64,000 bases of DNA from Flavobacterium sp. SUN052 (GCF_028867935.1 NZ_JAPQNS010000013.1:172767-236766), one strand, 5' to 3'; numbered from the stretch's first letter, positions 1 to 8,874 are shown. Made by a program: numbers and translations. Notes: generated from the sequence alone by a model not told the origin.

Positions 1-907
1 GTTTGGTCTGGTTCATCACCTCCAGATCATCGGCCCCATTCGCTTTAGCCACCGTTACAAAACTAGCCCGTAGTGAGTGGGCCGTGTAGTGCTCGCCCAG
101 GTGTTTTTGAACCAATACATTGACCCACTCGTCCGATAAGCGCTTGTCGGTCAGCCGTTCCCCTTTGCGAATCCGCACAAACAAGGGGCCTGTCTGCCGA
201 TCCAACAGCGACAACCAGGCTTGCAGGGTATGGATGGGACAGTAATCCTCGTCCTGACCATAAGACACGGCTTTTTCTTCCACCTCGCCAAATTGGTTGG
301 TTTTGGACCGGTCTAGCCGGATGATCATACCCGCGTCATCAATCAACAGATTTTCGATGTTGAGCTGGGCCAGTTCACTCCGACGAAAGGCCCCGGTAAA
401 GCCCAGCAATAGAATCGCCCGATTCCGGAGACCCGTGGGCGTGGTGGGTAGTGAATCCAGCGCCTTGCGCAACTCTTTGATTGAAAAGTCAGGGGCCTGT
501 TTCTGGCGGGCCGTCTTCTTCAGTTTGAAGCCCTTCATAAAAACTTTGAACTGCTCATTGGTGGTGGGTGATTCCAGTTCGTTCAGTCGGTGGTACTTGG
601 CCAGAGTGGCCAGGTGTCGCTGCACGGTAAAGTAGCTACGCTGGCGGCCTAAGTAGGTGACGTACTCCACCAAGATCACGGGTGAGAGCGGCAGCAGTGG
701 GTATTGATTCTCCTGACACCAGGCCTGGTACTGTTTCAGATCGGTGTTATACGCGCGGACGGAGTTGGGTGCTCCCTGCCTTCCCAATCGGACATATTCA
801 CGGGCTTCTTCGTGGAGTTGTTCATCGATGCGCAGCGCCAGTCGGTTGGCGTCGGCCGGGGAGGTAATGATCTGGATGGGTTGACGGGCGCTTTCCATAG
901 GGTACAT
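1..907 (-). CDS. Tyrosine recombinase / phage-type integrase (C-terminus outside the window)
   Basis: Reading the reverse strand from an ATG at 907 gives an open frame of about 302 codons that runs off the window edge, so the protein is partial. After an N-terminal core-binding-like part, the catalytic domain shows GAFRRSEL near residue 175, matching the first catalytic arginine box. A lysine in a DRSKTNQ strand follows near 200, and HSLRASFVT near residue 275 matches the HxLR box. The nucleophilic tyrosine would lie beyond position 1. The family performs site-specific strand exchange for integration, excision or dimer resolution. A second ATG at 898 is equally possible as start. Its place beside defence genes suggests it mobilises an island, but no attachment site was found next to it. 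Confidence 0.9.
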   Translation of the reverse strand, partial: MYPMESARQPIQIITSPADANRLALRIDEQLHEEAREYVRLGRQGAPNSVRAYNTDLKQYQAWCQENQYPLLPLSPVILVEYVTYLGRQRSYFTVQRHLATLAKYHRLNELESPTTNEQFKVFMKGFKLKKTARQKQAPDFSIKELRKALDSLPTTPTGLRNRAILLLGFTGAFRRSELAQLNIENLLIDDAGMIIRLDRSKTNQFGEVEEKAVSYGQDEDYCPIHTLQAWLSLLDRQTGPLFVRIRKGERLTDKRLSDEWVNVLVQKHLGEHYTAHSLRASFVTVAKANGADDLEVMNQTK

Positions 908-1086
908 GAACTCAAAATGGGTTAATGCTCGAATCGTGACTTATTGGCTAATTAACGTTGAATCTTTAGAAAAAAGAGAATCAATTGGGGGATAAAAGAC
1001 AAAGATAGGATTACTCGTGATAATTAAACCTTATCAAGAATAACGAACTATATAGTTGAATCGTCATTCAGATTTGACAGAATTCC

Positions 1087-1144
1087 TTTTTCGAATAGCA
1101 ACATATCGTGGAACATGTTTCACGATATGTTGCTATTCGAAAAA
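1087..1144. repeat. 58-bp near-perfect palindrome
   Basis: The arms at 1087-1110 and 1121-1144 are perfect 24-bp reverse complements around the 10-nt centre GAACATGTTT, which is itself nearly symmetric. It lies between the integrase and the CPBP gene. It could be a bidirectional terminator, since the arms start with T runs and end with A runs. It could also be a recombination or protein-binding site. Confidence 0.85.
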
Positions 1145-1279
1145 CCAATCAGGGCCGTCATTCAACTTTATTTGGACGAGCCATCAACCTCTTTAGAATC
1201 GCAGCTTACCTTGCCATCACTTTGATGGCTGAGCTCGACATTGATGGCAGCTGTTTTACAGTATACGGAAATCAAAATC

Positions 1280-1990
1280 ATGAATGACTATCTAGTACTA
1301 TCGATTGCTTTCTTATGTATCGGCGTATGCTTGGTTGGGTTAAGCAGAATGCGACTCATTCATGATAAATTTTATGTTCCCGTATTTTTAAGCAGTTTCA
1401 TTTTCATCGGATTTTACAGTGTTACTGGTTTACGCGAATTCGTCATTCCATTCCTGGGCTTTCATGACGAAATAAATAGATTACTATTCTTCGATTTTGG
1501 AAATGGGCTTCTTGGTTTATTGCCTTTAGCCCTGGCCATTCTTGTGATTGGGAAATATCTCTTAAAAATGGATTACAGGGAGCAATGGAGTGGGACTACT
1601 GCTTATAATCTTCCTTCTTTAACGTACGGCATTATTGCAGGAACAGTATTAGCTGCTATTCCATTACTCCTTGTGGCCTCAATGGGACAAAAGTTTAGTT
1701 TTAAAATCGATGTGTATCGATACGGAATCAATTGTGTTACTAACCTGTATGAAGAAATAATTTGTCGAGGTTTGCTATTAGCCAGTTGTGTGAAATATTG
1801 GAATAGAGCCTCGGCAGTCATTTGGACGTCGGTGGTGTTCGGCTTGGCGCACGGATTAACGGAAAAGAGTATTGCTATTGCTTTGGGGGCTGGTCTGATG
1901 GCTTGGGCCGTACTAAAGGCAAAAAGTTTGTGGGCCGGTTGGACAAGCCATCAACTGACCGACATGATTGTCGATACTTTTTTAGCCTAA
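1280..1990 (+). CDS. CPBP-family intramembrane metalloprotease
   Basis: This is a hydrophobic protein of about 236 residues with several membrane segments. The C-terminal half carries the CPBP (Abi) signatures: EEIICR (EExxxR), then FGLAHG (FxxxH), then HQLTDMIVD, which supplies a further histidine and acidic residue. CPBP proteins are membrane-embedded proteases or related enzymes, some linked to prenyl-protein processing or bacteriocin immunity. The ATG at 1280 was chosen because a membrane segment begins immediately after it. An in-frame ATG at 1241 would add 13 polar residues. No operon partner is seen. The substrate cannot be inferred. Confidence 0.8.
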   Translation: MNDYLVLSIAFLCIGVCLVGLSRMRLIHDKFYVPVFLSSFIFIGFYSVTGLREFVIPFLGFHDEINRLLFFDFGNGLLGLLPLALAILVIGKYLLKMDYREQWSGTTAYNLPSLTYGIIAGTVLAAIPLLLVASMGQKFSFKIDVYRYGINCVTNLYEEIICRGLLLASCVKYWNRASAVIWTSVVFGLAHGLTEKSIAIALGAGLMAWAVLKAKSLWAGWTSHQLTDMIVDTFLA

Positions 1991-2208
1991 CTTGCTCGTG
2001 CTGCTGAATAACAGGCAAATTCGTTGGAAAAGTAGTTGACTTTTGAACCGTTTCTTGAACTGGATTCGGTTGGCGAATTCATCTGATGCTATTTTTTGGC
2101 ATCGCTCAGGGGTAATCAGACTTGTCAAACTCACCATTTTAGCTCACCAACTGAATTGGCCAACCGTATCGAGTTTGAATCAGAACCTCATTTGCCGATT
2201 TACACAGG

Positions 2209-2559
2209 CTAATTAGGGAAGCGGTTTTTGCGCTCATTATACCGATCGAGTGCTTCGTCAGTAACCCCCGCGTTTTTCAGCTCAGCCAGTAGCCAGGTGT
2301 CTCGGTCCCCGACGGCTTCGGCTTTCGCTTCGAACGTTAGTTCCGCCTGTACCCACTCTGAGGAGCGCCCCAGGCATTGGGCCTGCTCGATGATAGCCAC
2401 AAAAATGGCGGACGTTCGATCTACATTATCAATAATGGTAGTGAGTCCGACTGTAGTCCTCAAGTAATCGGTATAAGTGAGTCGTTGATTGGGCAGTTCG
2501 ACTCGGGCCCAGTCGTAGGCCAGTTGCCGAGCTAGTTTCATCGACTTGTCTTCATTCAT
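2209..2559 (-). CDS. Hypothetical small soluble protein
   Basis: This encodes 116 residues, charged and probably helical, with no family I recognise. It starts with an ATG at 2559. A Bacteroidota-type -7 element (TATATTTG) lies 21 bases upstream, which supports it as a real, separately transcribed gene. The C-terminus (DRYNERKNRF) is strongly basic. The opposite-strand frame across it is less convincing because it has no upstream promoter. Function unknown. Confidence 0.55.
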   Translation of the reverse strand: MNEDKSMKLARQLAYDWARVELPNQRLTYTDYLRTTVGLTTIIDNVDRTSAIFVAIIEQAQCLGRSSEWVQAELTFEAKAEAVGDRDTWLLAELKNAGVTDEALDRYNERKNRFPN

Positions 2560-2580
2560 GGGTGTTGGTGTCTAGGGGGT

Positions 2581-2588
2581 CAAATATA
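2581..2588 (-). promoter_or_regulatory. Bacteroidota -7 promoter element
   Basis: On the reverse strand the bases read TATATTTG, a match to TAnnTTTG, 21 bases before the 2559 start codon. The surrounding GGGTATATTTGAC also occurs upstream of the serine recombinase at 33926. No clear -33 TTG is present at the usual distance. Confidence 0.45.
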
Positions 2589-2820
2589 CCCGAAAGTCCC
2601 CTATTTTACATGTCGTAAACGACCGTTTAAGGTGTGTAAAATCCACAAAATACCACATTACGCGACCTAAATGGGCCGGGCGTGATTCGTGCCACCGGCA
2701 GAAACGGGAACCATAAAAGAGGTTAAGATTTGTGACAACAACCAAATTTGTTCAATTACACTGTATATCGTCAAGCGAGTGATCCGATGGCTGTTCAAAG
2801 GTCGGGGGCTTATAAAAGAT

Positions 2821-3372
2821 TCAGTTCGGCCTATCAAGAAAAGCGTATTTTACTCTTGCCATCGGTGTTTCGCCTCTAAGAGCTTGGTCCGAAATAATAT
2901 AAAGCTCATAAACACCATTAATTGACTCTTGTGAATCATTATATGTAATTACATTTTGCGACACAAATCTGGCGACATACCCTGTTTGTGCTCCAGTAGC
3001 TAGCAACTCAAATCTCAATCCATACTTTGGGCCAACTGCAAGTGGAAATACTTCTTGTGACATAGATGGTCCAATCTTAGCCCACAATGCTCTTGTTGGA
3101 TAAGAGATTGCATGACCATTGACTTCAGCAATTACACGAACCGAATTAAGCTCATCTCTAAACCCATCTACTTCCACATTAATAATCTTGAGCCAGTGCT
3201 GCGAGTTTTCCTTAAGAGGCGGGTCAGGCTTAAAGAGGCCTTGCCCAATAATAGCCAAGAGTATACCTGAAACGGCTGAAATAATGGCAATAGCAATACC
3301 TTGCCGAGAGTTGATCTGAGCAATTTTTATTCCTTCAGAATCCTTCGCCTTTTGATCAGTAGTGTCCTTCAT
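2821..3372 (-). CDS. Hypothetical membrane-anchored protein
   Basis: This 183-residue protein has a short polar N-terminus, then one clear hydrophobic segment (about residues 24-46: GIAIAIISAVSGILLAIIGQ). The remaining extracytoplasmic or cytoplasmic domain is mostly beta-strand-like. No catalytic motif is visible and I do not recognise the family. It sits between the small unknown gene at 2209 and the nuclease gene at 3749, on the same strand but separated by hundreds of bases. It is probably transcribed alone. A single-pass protein next to a defence operon could be a membrane component, but nothing in the sequence proves that. Confidence 0.6.
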   Translation of the reverse strand: MKDTTDQKAKDSEGIKIAQINSRQGIAIAIISAVSGILLAIIGQGLFKPDPPLKENSQHWLKIINVEVDGFRDELNSVRVIAEVNGHAISYPTRALWAKIGPSMSQEVFPLAVGPKYGLRFELLATGAQTGYVARFVSQNVITYNDSQESINGVYELYIISDQALRGETPMARVKYAFLDRPN

Positions 3373-3748
3373 TATTGCTTTATCTGCTTTTAAGCAATAA
3401 TAATCAATATTTTAAACATGGGTAAATTCATATTGGGGTTCTTTCAGCATCTAGACAAAGAATTACGCTAAGGAAATTCGATGTTAAATTCTGCTGATTT
3501 TCAATTGTTTACAAAAACGAACGTTTTCGTGAACGGTTTATGTGGCATTTGAAAATAAATAAAAAGCTGACTAACAGAAGGTTGTAAGTTCATTTTAAGT
3601 AACGAGCAGTTTTTAAATAGACGAATTAAGTAATCTATTTAGGACGTCTATGACTGGCGAGTATATGTTACATATGAAAAACACTCGTTCATGTTGCTGT
3701 CGGGACTAAAATTGATTTGGTAAGCAGGCTACAAACCTTTATGGTTCA
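3373..3748. other. AT-rich intergenic stretch
   Basis: No convincing reading frame or RNA gene is visible. It is AT-rich and carries the promoter region expected for the gene that starts at 3372. A weak ATTGCTT...AAGCAAT inverted pair lies just outside that start codon. Confidence 0.5.
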
Positions 3749-4987
3749 TTATACTCGTCCCTCGGCTTCCTTATCGAAATGAAATATCATCACTTCGACA
3801 GCAACATGCTTTTGATCGTCTTGAGGCAACTTAAACGTGAACTGAAGAAACCGATCACCACGGATACCGACGAATCTGACGACTGAGGGATGGCTTAGCG
3901 TAGTCTGCTTTACGGCTTCAATCACGGTCGACAGGCTGACGCTTTTAACAAACACAAGTAATGCAGTCTTCGAGTCATCCCACGTTAAGTACTCCAATAG
4001 TTGTGAAACTGCCTCGAGATAATGCTTCGCTCCTTTCCACACTTTGCATTCACCGACGAATAGGTTTGTACCATCTGTATTTTTGAGCAAAATATCTGTT
4101 TTGCCACTGCGATTAAATGTCTCGCCAGTAACTGTTCCTCCTGTAAACGCCACCTCCAATTGCATCAAAAAGAGGTCACGTAACGCTTCTTCATCTTTAC
4201 CAACGTATAGCGAAGGCTTACGTTCTGCCGATAAACCAAAGCGCGTCAAACATTCAATTATATCCTGATATGCCTTCACATCGACGGTTGGGTCTGGTGA
4301 GTAAGATTTAGCAGTCACAGTCGGCCTGTGAATGGCCGGACGCTTTTCAATCTTCGGAACGCTATATGTTCTGGGCGCATTCGGGTTTTGGGCTACATTG
4401 ATGGCTGCGAAAAAGCTATTCTCCTTAATATAGTCATCCTTAAGTTCGCTAAACTTACGGCTAACACGGGCAGGTAGTTCAGCATTGAACGAAGCAACGT
4501 TATTATTAATAGCCTCGACGTGGCTTCTCAATGCGTGCAAGGCGCTGTTCTTCTCACGATTAAATTCCTCAGGATCTCTTGATTGGATGGTAAACTGAAA
4601 CGTTATTTTGCTGCCCGATATGGCAAACTCAGGTCGTCCCCCAAGACTAAAAACCGTTGGCAGAATACCCCACAGCTCCGTTGAACCGTTAACTTGGCAA
4701 GCAATACTACACTCCCAGTAAAATCGGCTCCGCCAAAATCGACTTCGGTCTTCCTCATCAATTTTATGTTCTTTTTGTCTTGGAGGTTGAATCTCCATCG
4801 ACTCCTCATGTAGTTGCAACGGTTCAAACCGAAATTTCTCAAACAGGTACGTCCGGTACTCTGCCTCGTTGACATTTAGAATGTAGTCTTTAGGCTGCTG
4901 CTTTATTTCTTGCTTCAAATTTTCGTTTCGCTCTTCCGAAAACTCGAACCAGCCTTTATAACGGGTTGATCTGTTTGAAACAAACAT
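3749..4987 (-). CDS. PD-(D/E)XK nuclease-fold protein, possible defence effector
   Basis: This 412-residue protein has an unrecognised N-terminal half containing a charged helical section (about 140-190). The C-terminal half looks like a restriction-endonuclease fold: E268 in a helix (EEALRD), then SGKTDILL with D298, then VGECKVWKG with E313 and K315. That gives the E...D...ExK arrangement of PD-(D/E)XK nucleases. Strands and helices following it (TALLVFVKSV) fit the fold. Members cleave DNA or RNA, or are inactive. It lies 305 bases downstream of the patatin gene on the same strand, so it may be part of the same defence locus but probably has its own promoter. The specific family and target are unknown. 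Confidence 0.6.
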   Translation of the reverse strand: MFVSNRSTRYKGWFEFSEERNENLKQEIKQQPKDYILNVNEAEYRTYLFEKFRFEPLQLHEESMEIQPPRQKEHKIDEEDRSRFWRSRFYWECSIACQVNGSTELWGILPTVFSLGGRPEFAISGSKITFQFTIQSRDPEEFNREKNSALHALRSHVEAINNNVASFNAELPARVSRKFSELKDDYIKENSFFAAINVAQNPNAPRTYSVPKIEKRPAIHRPTVTAKSYSPDPTVDVKAYQDIIECLTRFGLSAERKPSLYVGKDEEALRDLFLMQLEVAFTGGTVTGETFNRSGKTDILLKNTDGTNLFVGECKVWKGAKHYLEAVSQLLEYLTWDDSKTALLVFVKSVSLSTVIEAVKQTTLSHPSVVRFVGIRGDRFLQFTFKLPQDDQKHVAVEVMIFHFDKEAEGRV

Positions 4988-5010
4988 TGAATTTTGGGTT
5001 TAAGGGTTGG

Positions 5011-5047
5011 GTGCATTTGCCGTTGCATACCGCAACAGCAAATGCAC
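5011..5047. repeat. 16-bp-stem hairpin sharing its arm with a miniature element at 60 kb
   Basis: The arms 5011-5026 and 5032-5047 are reverse complements with one mismatch around a 5-nt loop. Each arm begins GTGCATTTGC, the same outer motif found in the long inverted repeats at 60109 and 60402. It lies just upstream of the nuclease gene start at 4987. Confidence 0.75.
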
Positions 5048-5236
5048 TATATATGCTGAATTTCATGTATAAGTACCTGATTATAGGTATTTGTGACCCC
5101 TCCATCAATTCAGAGGTTGCGATGGATGCCACTTAATCCTTGCCACCTTAATAGTAAAGTCCCTCGGTTAAAGTTGGTAGAATTTTCATCTTCATCTTGG
5201 ATACTAGTATTTTTCGAGTCTTCTCTGCCGCTCTCT

Positions 5237-5283
5237 CGATTTGGGTAACGTTGGCTCATAAACCACCGATTTGGGTAACATTG
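5237..5283. repeat. Pair of 17-bp direct repeats
   Basis: CGATTTGGGTAACRTTG occurs at 5237-5253 and 5267-5283, exactly 30 bp apart, with one difference. The two copies are immediately past the stop of the patatin gene. They could be protein-binding sites or the end of a lost insertion sequence. No transposase is near. Confidence 0.6.
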
Positions 5284-5292
5284 TCGGCCTGC

Positions 5293-6609
5293 TTAAGCCA
5301 GCTTGTAAAGCAATGACGGGCAGTACAAACGAACTTGAATCTCGGTTAAGTTGGCTGCATGCCGAATTAGACAGTCTATTTGCCTAGTGCTTAACTTGGT
5401 TAAATTTGTCGAAACGCTTCTGGCTACTAATTTGTCTTGGTCAGCTACTTTTTCATTATTGATGTGATCATAGTCTATACTAGCTTGAAGTCGCTCTAAC
5501 ACATCCGCTTTATGTGTATCCAAATCTGAAAGCCACCCCTCCGGAATCTGATGGGCTTCAATTAACCGAGTCGGAATTCGGCCAGCCTTTAATCCGTCGA
5601 AGAATCCCGATAAACATTTTTCAACATCCCAGCCCAGCGAAAGATAAGCAATCTCCTTTCGTTGACTTTTGGCAGCGTCAAACAGATGTTGAGCCATCTG
5701 GAAATTTTTAATTCGAGTCATGAACGTCTCTACAGTTCTTAGCAACAAGGCGAATGTGTTAGTGTAGTTACCTTCAAAAGGTATTCTGTTACCTGCGTCA
5801 CTGGTAATAATAACATCACACTCGTATGAACTCCCTGGCTGAGAAAGCTTTTGAATGCCTTGGTTATCATAAACACCACCATCTACCAAGTAAGGGCGAA
5901 CTTGGTCAAACTGTTCAGACCTTTGGAAAAACTCCCGATCAATACGTACCGGCGAGAAGGCAAATGGAACACAGCTCGAAGCCACTACCGCCCGGGCTAG
6001 CGGAAAATCATGATGATGAAAGCGGATCGGGTTTTGCTGATAGGCATAGAACGAGTCCTCCATTTTCTTTTTCGAAAAAGTAAAGGGGCGACAGGTCTGC
6101 AGATTAGTGGATGCAATGGCTAATATGGGCCGATCAGGTAAACCGGAAAGGGTAACCCCCTTATAGAAGATAGCATTGTAAGCCCGCTCGATCTGGCGGC
6201 TTATCGGAAAGATTGAAAATTGGAATCGGATGAGGTAGTAGGCCCATAAAAATCCTATGAGTGCAGCTAGCCAGGATAAATCAGTTTGGAAGAAATAAAC
6301 GATCAAACCAATGCCCCCGACTAAATATATCAATGCCCGGAGAGCTGTCCAGGAAAAAATGACCGAACGGATAACGCTTTTGGTGGCGAGTTTTTGCTTC
6401 AAATCCTGTTCAAATTCCGCGAAATTTGCTTGGTTCAGACAGTAATAAGCACCCGTAATTGACCCGCCAGAAACGGTTGAGATTACATCAATTTGGGGCA
6501 AAATACCCAGTTCATGCAATTTTTTGAGTGTACCTAAGTGAAAAGCCGCTGCTCGGTAGCCTCCACCGGATAAAGCAAGTCCTACTCTTTTATTTGTGTG
6601 CATAGCCAA
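5293..6609 (-). CDS. Patatin-like phospholipase (CapV-like putative effector)
   Basis: This 438-residue protein has the full patatin set. The oxyanion loop is GGGYR at residues 15-19. The nucleophile serine is S47 in the motif TVSGGS, a variant GxSxG. The catalytic aspartate is D243 in VDGGVYDNQG. Two hydrophobic segments at about 81-130 are inserted between them, so the enzyme is probably membrane-associated. Patatins hydrolyse phospholipid acyl esters. In CBASS immunity the related CapV degrades the inner membrane after cyclic-nucleotide activation. The gene starts 8 bases after the E2-E1-JAB gene stops, which makes it the third gene of that operon and its likely toxic effector. How it would be activated here is not visible. 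Confidence 0.85.
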   Translation of the reverse strand: MAMHTNKRVGLALSGGGYRAAAFHLGTLKKLHELGILPQIDVISTVSGGSITGAYYCLNQANFAEFEQDLKQKLATKSVIRSVIFSWTALRALIYLVGGIGLIVYFFQTDLSWLAALIGFLWAYYLIRFQFSIFPISRQIERAYNAIFYKGVTLSGLPDRPILAIASTNLQTCRPFTFSKKKMEDSFYAYQQNPIRFHHHDFPLARAVVASSCVPFAFSPVRIDREFFQRSEQFDQVRPYLVDGGVYDNQGIQKLSQPGSSYECDVIITSDAGNRIPFEGNYTNTFALLLRTVETFMTRIKNFQMAQHLFDAAKSQRKEIAYLSLGWDVEKCLSGFFDGLKAGRIPTRLIEAHQIPEGWLSDLDTHKADVLERLQASIDYDHINNEKVADQDKLVARSVSTNLTKLSTRQIDCLIRHAANLTEIQVRLYCPSLLYKLA

Positions 6610-6617
6610 CGCTAAAT

Positions 6618-8873
6618 TTACTCGTGAACATAAACTAGAAGTTCATCAGGTGTCACTATTAGGGCACAGGTTGGAATGGGAACAGTGCGGTTCAATTCCT
6701 TAAGCTCGGTAATGGTTTTTTCATCCTTTGTACTTAATCTTTTTAGATTCATGGGATGCGTATGCCATTCCCCTATGTAACCAATCACATCACCAGTCTT
6801 TTGCTTGATCTCATCAATTTCAGCTGGTAAACTATTAGCACCCCGAACAAACTCGCAACATGTTCCATGGCTGCCTTGCGGCTCAGCTATAATGTCGAAG
6901 ATGTGGATCGTTTTAGTTTTATAATTAGCTATACCAATCAGTACCCCCCCTGTTTCTTTAGGTGCTTGCTGCTCACTTTTCTCAAAAAGCAATTCTTTAA
7001 TGCCACCCATCAGTCGCACCTGCCATTCGCTACCGGCTTTACAGGTCAATATGTCAAATGCCTGCACTTCAAAGTATTCTGTATTGATGTCTGGAAACCC
7101 TTTTGTTTCGTCCAGACTTGACATTGCCAATATTCCTGACATCTCTTGGCTCTCCCGAGTTGCCGCTGTCGCTAATATTCTTGAAAACACGCTGGCATGA
7201 AAACCCAGCGTATCATCCGCCATCACAGATGTTGTCGAACTACAACCTAGTCCCACATTTAAATGGGTAACTTCCCGTTGTGCATCGTTCATTCTCCAGG
7301 TCCGGAGTTGTTCGTTCGTGGTAGCATAAAAACAGGCGAGGTTTACCAGATCGTCCATCCTTGGATTGCGGTTTTGCCCTTCCGCGTATAATAAGCCAAG
7401 GGCTCCTGCATCCGCAATTTCTGCCTTATAATACCTGGCGTTTCTCGGCAGTTGCTTTGCTAATAGGAAGTTCATCACCTGCACACTCGCTGTGGTGTCG
7501 ATGATTTGTTGGTACTCGTGAAATTCTCTGTCCAGAAAAATTGCACTGAATTCAAAAGTAGCTATGTTATTTGTGTTATCTGCCGGATAAAATTGTTCAA
7601 TTACAGTGGCGAGCGCTTCTGCTTTATTCTGGCCCAACTGATCAGCAAATAATTCATGGCGGATCAAATTATGTGGCAGCATTTTGTTATCGTCACAAAT
7701 GCCTATCTGGAGGTTTCCGCTTCTTGCATCATGAAGGATCAGCTTCGACCCAAGCGAGCCTGCACCTATATAAAGGGTAGCCATAGTTTGTCCCCTTGCG
7801 GATAAATAATTAGCCATGTCTTTACTAAATGGCTCAATGTGGTTTTGATTCTCCACTTTAGTGTTCTTATCGATAGCCGAAACACCTCCGGATGGTAAGG
7901 TGATCTTAAAATTTATAAACTCATAATACCCATTGTATCCGATTATTTTACTCGGACGTTTAATTGCAAAAATTATGGGTTGCCTACGCTTACGGATAGC
8001 TCCAAGGTTATCCAATTTCAAGAGCGCCTGATGTAGGTTGATCCCCCGCTTGTTAAAGAATGCTTTGAGCTGCCCATAATTTTCTGGCAGGGATGTCAAA
8101 TACAGGTCGTCGGTCTCACCATCGGCGTCCCAAAAGACAAATGTAAACATCGGGTTAGCCTTATGATCCTCGCTTACTTGCTTGGGGAATCTTGCTATGG
8201 TACCATGTATTTTATTAAATAATATAAACGGGACAGGCCCATATGTCTGGTAAGCAGAAATCTTTTCTGCTTTTAGAAGCTGCGCCCCGATAAACAGCGC
8301 CATAGGGAGTTCGGTAACAAATCGCTGATCCTTGGAGACGACCTCGTTGATTATATCGTACCGGTAAATATGCTTTGAACCAACATTTCTCTCTAACCGG
8401 GTGGGATCAAATTCATATCCATCTTCATTAAGCTGACCGGTTGCTGCCTTGTAAAGCCATTGCCCACCCACATCCAGAAAGTCCCTTAGTTTGATGGTTG
8501 CAAACCATTCATGAGGGCTATTACGTACCAGGCATAGTTTAGCTGGCTCATTATCCTTTGTGAGATATAAATGCGAAAGTCGTTCACTAGGGAAGTCTTT
8601 TCTGTCACTGAGGATAAAGGGCGCGGTGTGTGGGTAATTATTGAGCGAAAGGAGAATCAACATAGGCTCTGCACTAACGATAGCAATACCATTAACTGCC
8701 CCCCTACTCGGTAACGATACTTCGTAAGTGACCGGTACGACCACATTCCATTGATCAAGAGTCAATACTTTGGGATCACAGATCCCAAAGTATTGACCGA
8801 TTTCCTGTATTGCTGCCTGAACCTCAACTGACAATTTACCTACATAGGTTTGTAAAGAACTACTATATAACAT
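6618..8873 (-). CDS. E2-E1-JAB triple-domain ubiquitin-conjugation-like protein
   Basis: This 751-residue protein combines three modules. Residues 1-150 look E2-like, with YPHTAPF near 80 and a candidate catalytic C114 in AKLCLVRN. Residues about 360-600 form a ThiF/E1 adenylation domain with nucleotide loop GAGSLGS (370-376), DDNKMLPHNLIRHEL near 394-408, and candidate C544 in GLGCSSTT. Residues about 630-751 form a JAB/MPN deubiquitinase-type metalloprotease with E640, H704-x-H706, S714 and D717 (JAMM motif). In type II CBASS, an E1-E2 protein (Cap2) conjugates the CD-NTase C-terminus to targets and a JAB protease (Cap3) reverses this; here both activities are fused. Its ATG lies one base after the stop of the upstream MBL-fold gene, so the two are translationally linked. 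The substrate is inferred, not shown. Confidence 0.85.
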   Translation of the reverse strand: MLYSSSLQTYVGKLSVEVQAAIQEIGQYFGICDPKVLTLDQWNVVVPVTYEVSLPSRGAVNGIAIVSAEPMLILLSLNNYPHTAPFILSDRKDFPSERLSHLYLTKDNEPAKLCLVRNSPHEWFATIKLRDFLDVGGQWLYKAATGQLNEDGYEFDPTRLERNVGSKHIYRYDIINEVVSKDQRFVTELPMALFIGAQLLKAEKISAYQTYGPVPFILFNKIHGTIARFPKQVSEDHKANPMFTFVFWDADGETDDLYLTSLPENYGQLKAFFNKRGINLHQALLKLDNLGAIRKRRQPIIFAIKRPSKIIGYNGYYEFINFKITLPSGGVSAIDKNTKVENQNHIEPFSKDMANYLSARGQTMATLYIGAGSLGSKLILHDARSGNLQIGICDDNKMLPHNLIRHELFADQLGQNKAEALATVIEQFYPADNTNNIATFEFSAIFLDREFHEYQQIIDTTASVQVMNFLLAKQLPRNARYYKAEIADAGALGLLYAEGQNRNPRMDDLVNLACFYATTNEQLRTWRMNDAQREVTHLNVGLGCSSTTSVMADDTLGFHASVFSRILATAATRESQEMSGILAMSSLDETKGFPDINTEYFEVQAFDILTCKAGSEWQVRLMGGIKELLFEKSEQQAPKETGGVLIGIANYKTKTIHIFDIIAEPQGSHGTCCEFVRGANSLPAEIDEIKQKTGDVIGYIGEWHTHPMNLKRLSTKDEKTITELKELNRTVPIPTCALIVTPDELLVYVHE
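8761..8797. repeat. Perfect 17-bp inverted repeat inside the E2-E1-JAB coding region
   Basis: The arms 8761-8777 and 8781-8797 are exact reverse complements separated by 3 bases. They fall on codons 26-38 of the E2-E1-JAB gene. In the mRNA this forms a very stable hairpin about 75 nt after the start codon, without a T run, so it is not a normal terminator. Confidence 0.9.
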
Positions 8874-8874
8874 G

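Noticed and set aside
1095..1136. parS centromere site
   Set aside because: The half-sites are in the reverse order compared with canonical parS (TGTTTCACGTGAAACA), so a true ParB site is not present.
3749..4987. Possible CD-NTase for the CBASS-like operon
   Set aside because: No GS...DxD nucleotidyltransferase motif is visible; the C-terminal half fits a PD-(D/E)XK nuclease instead.
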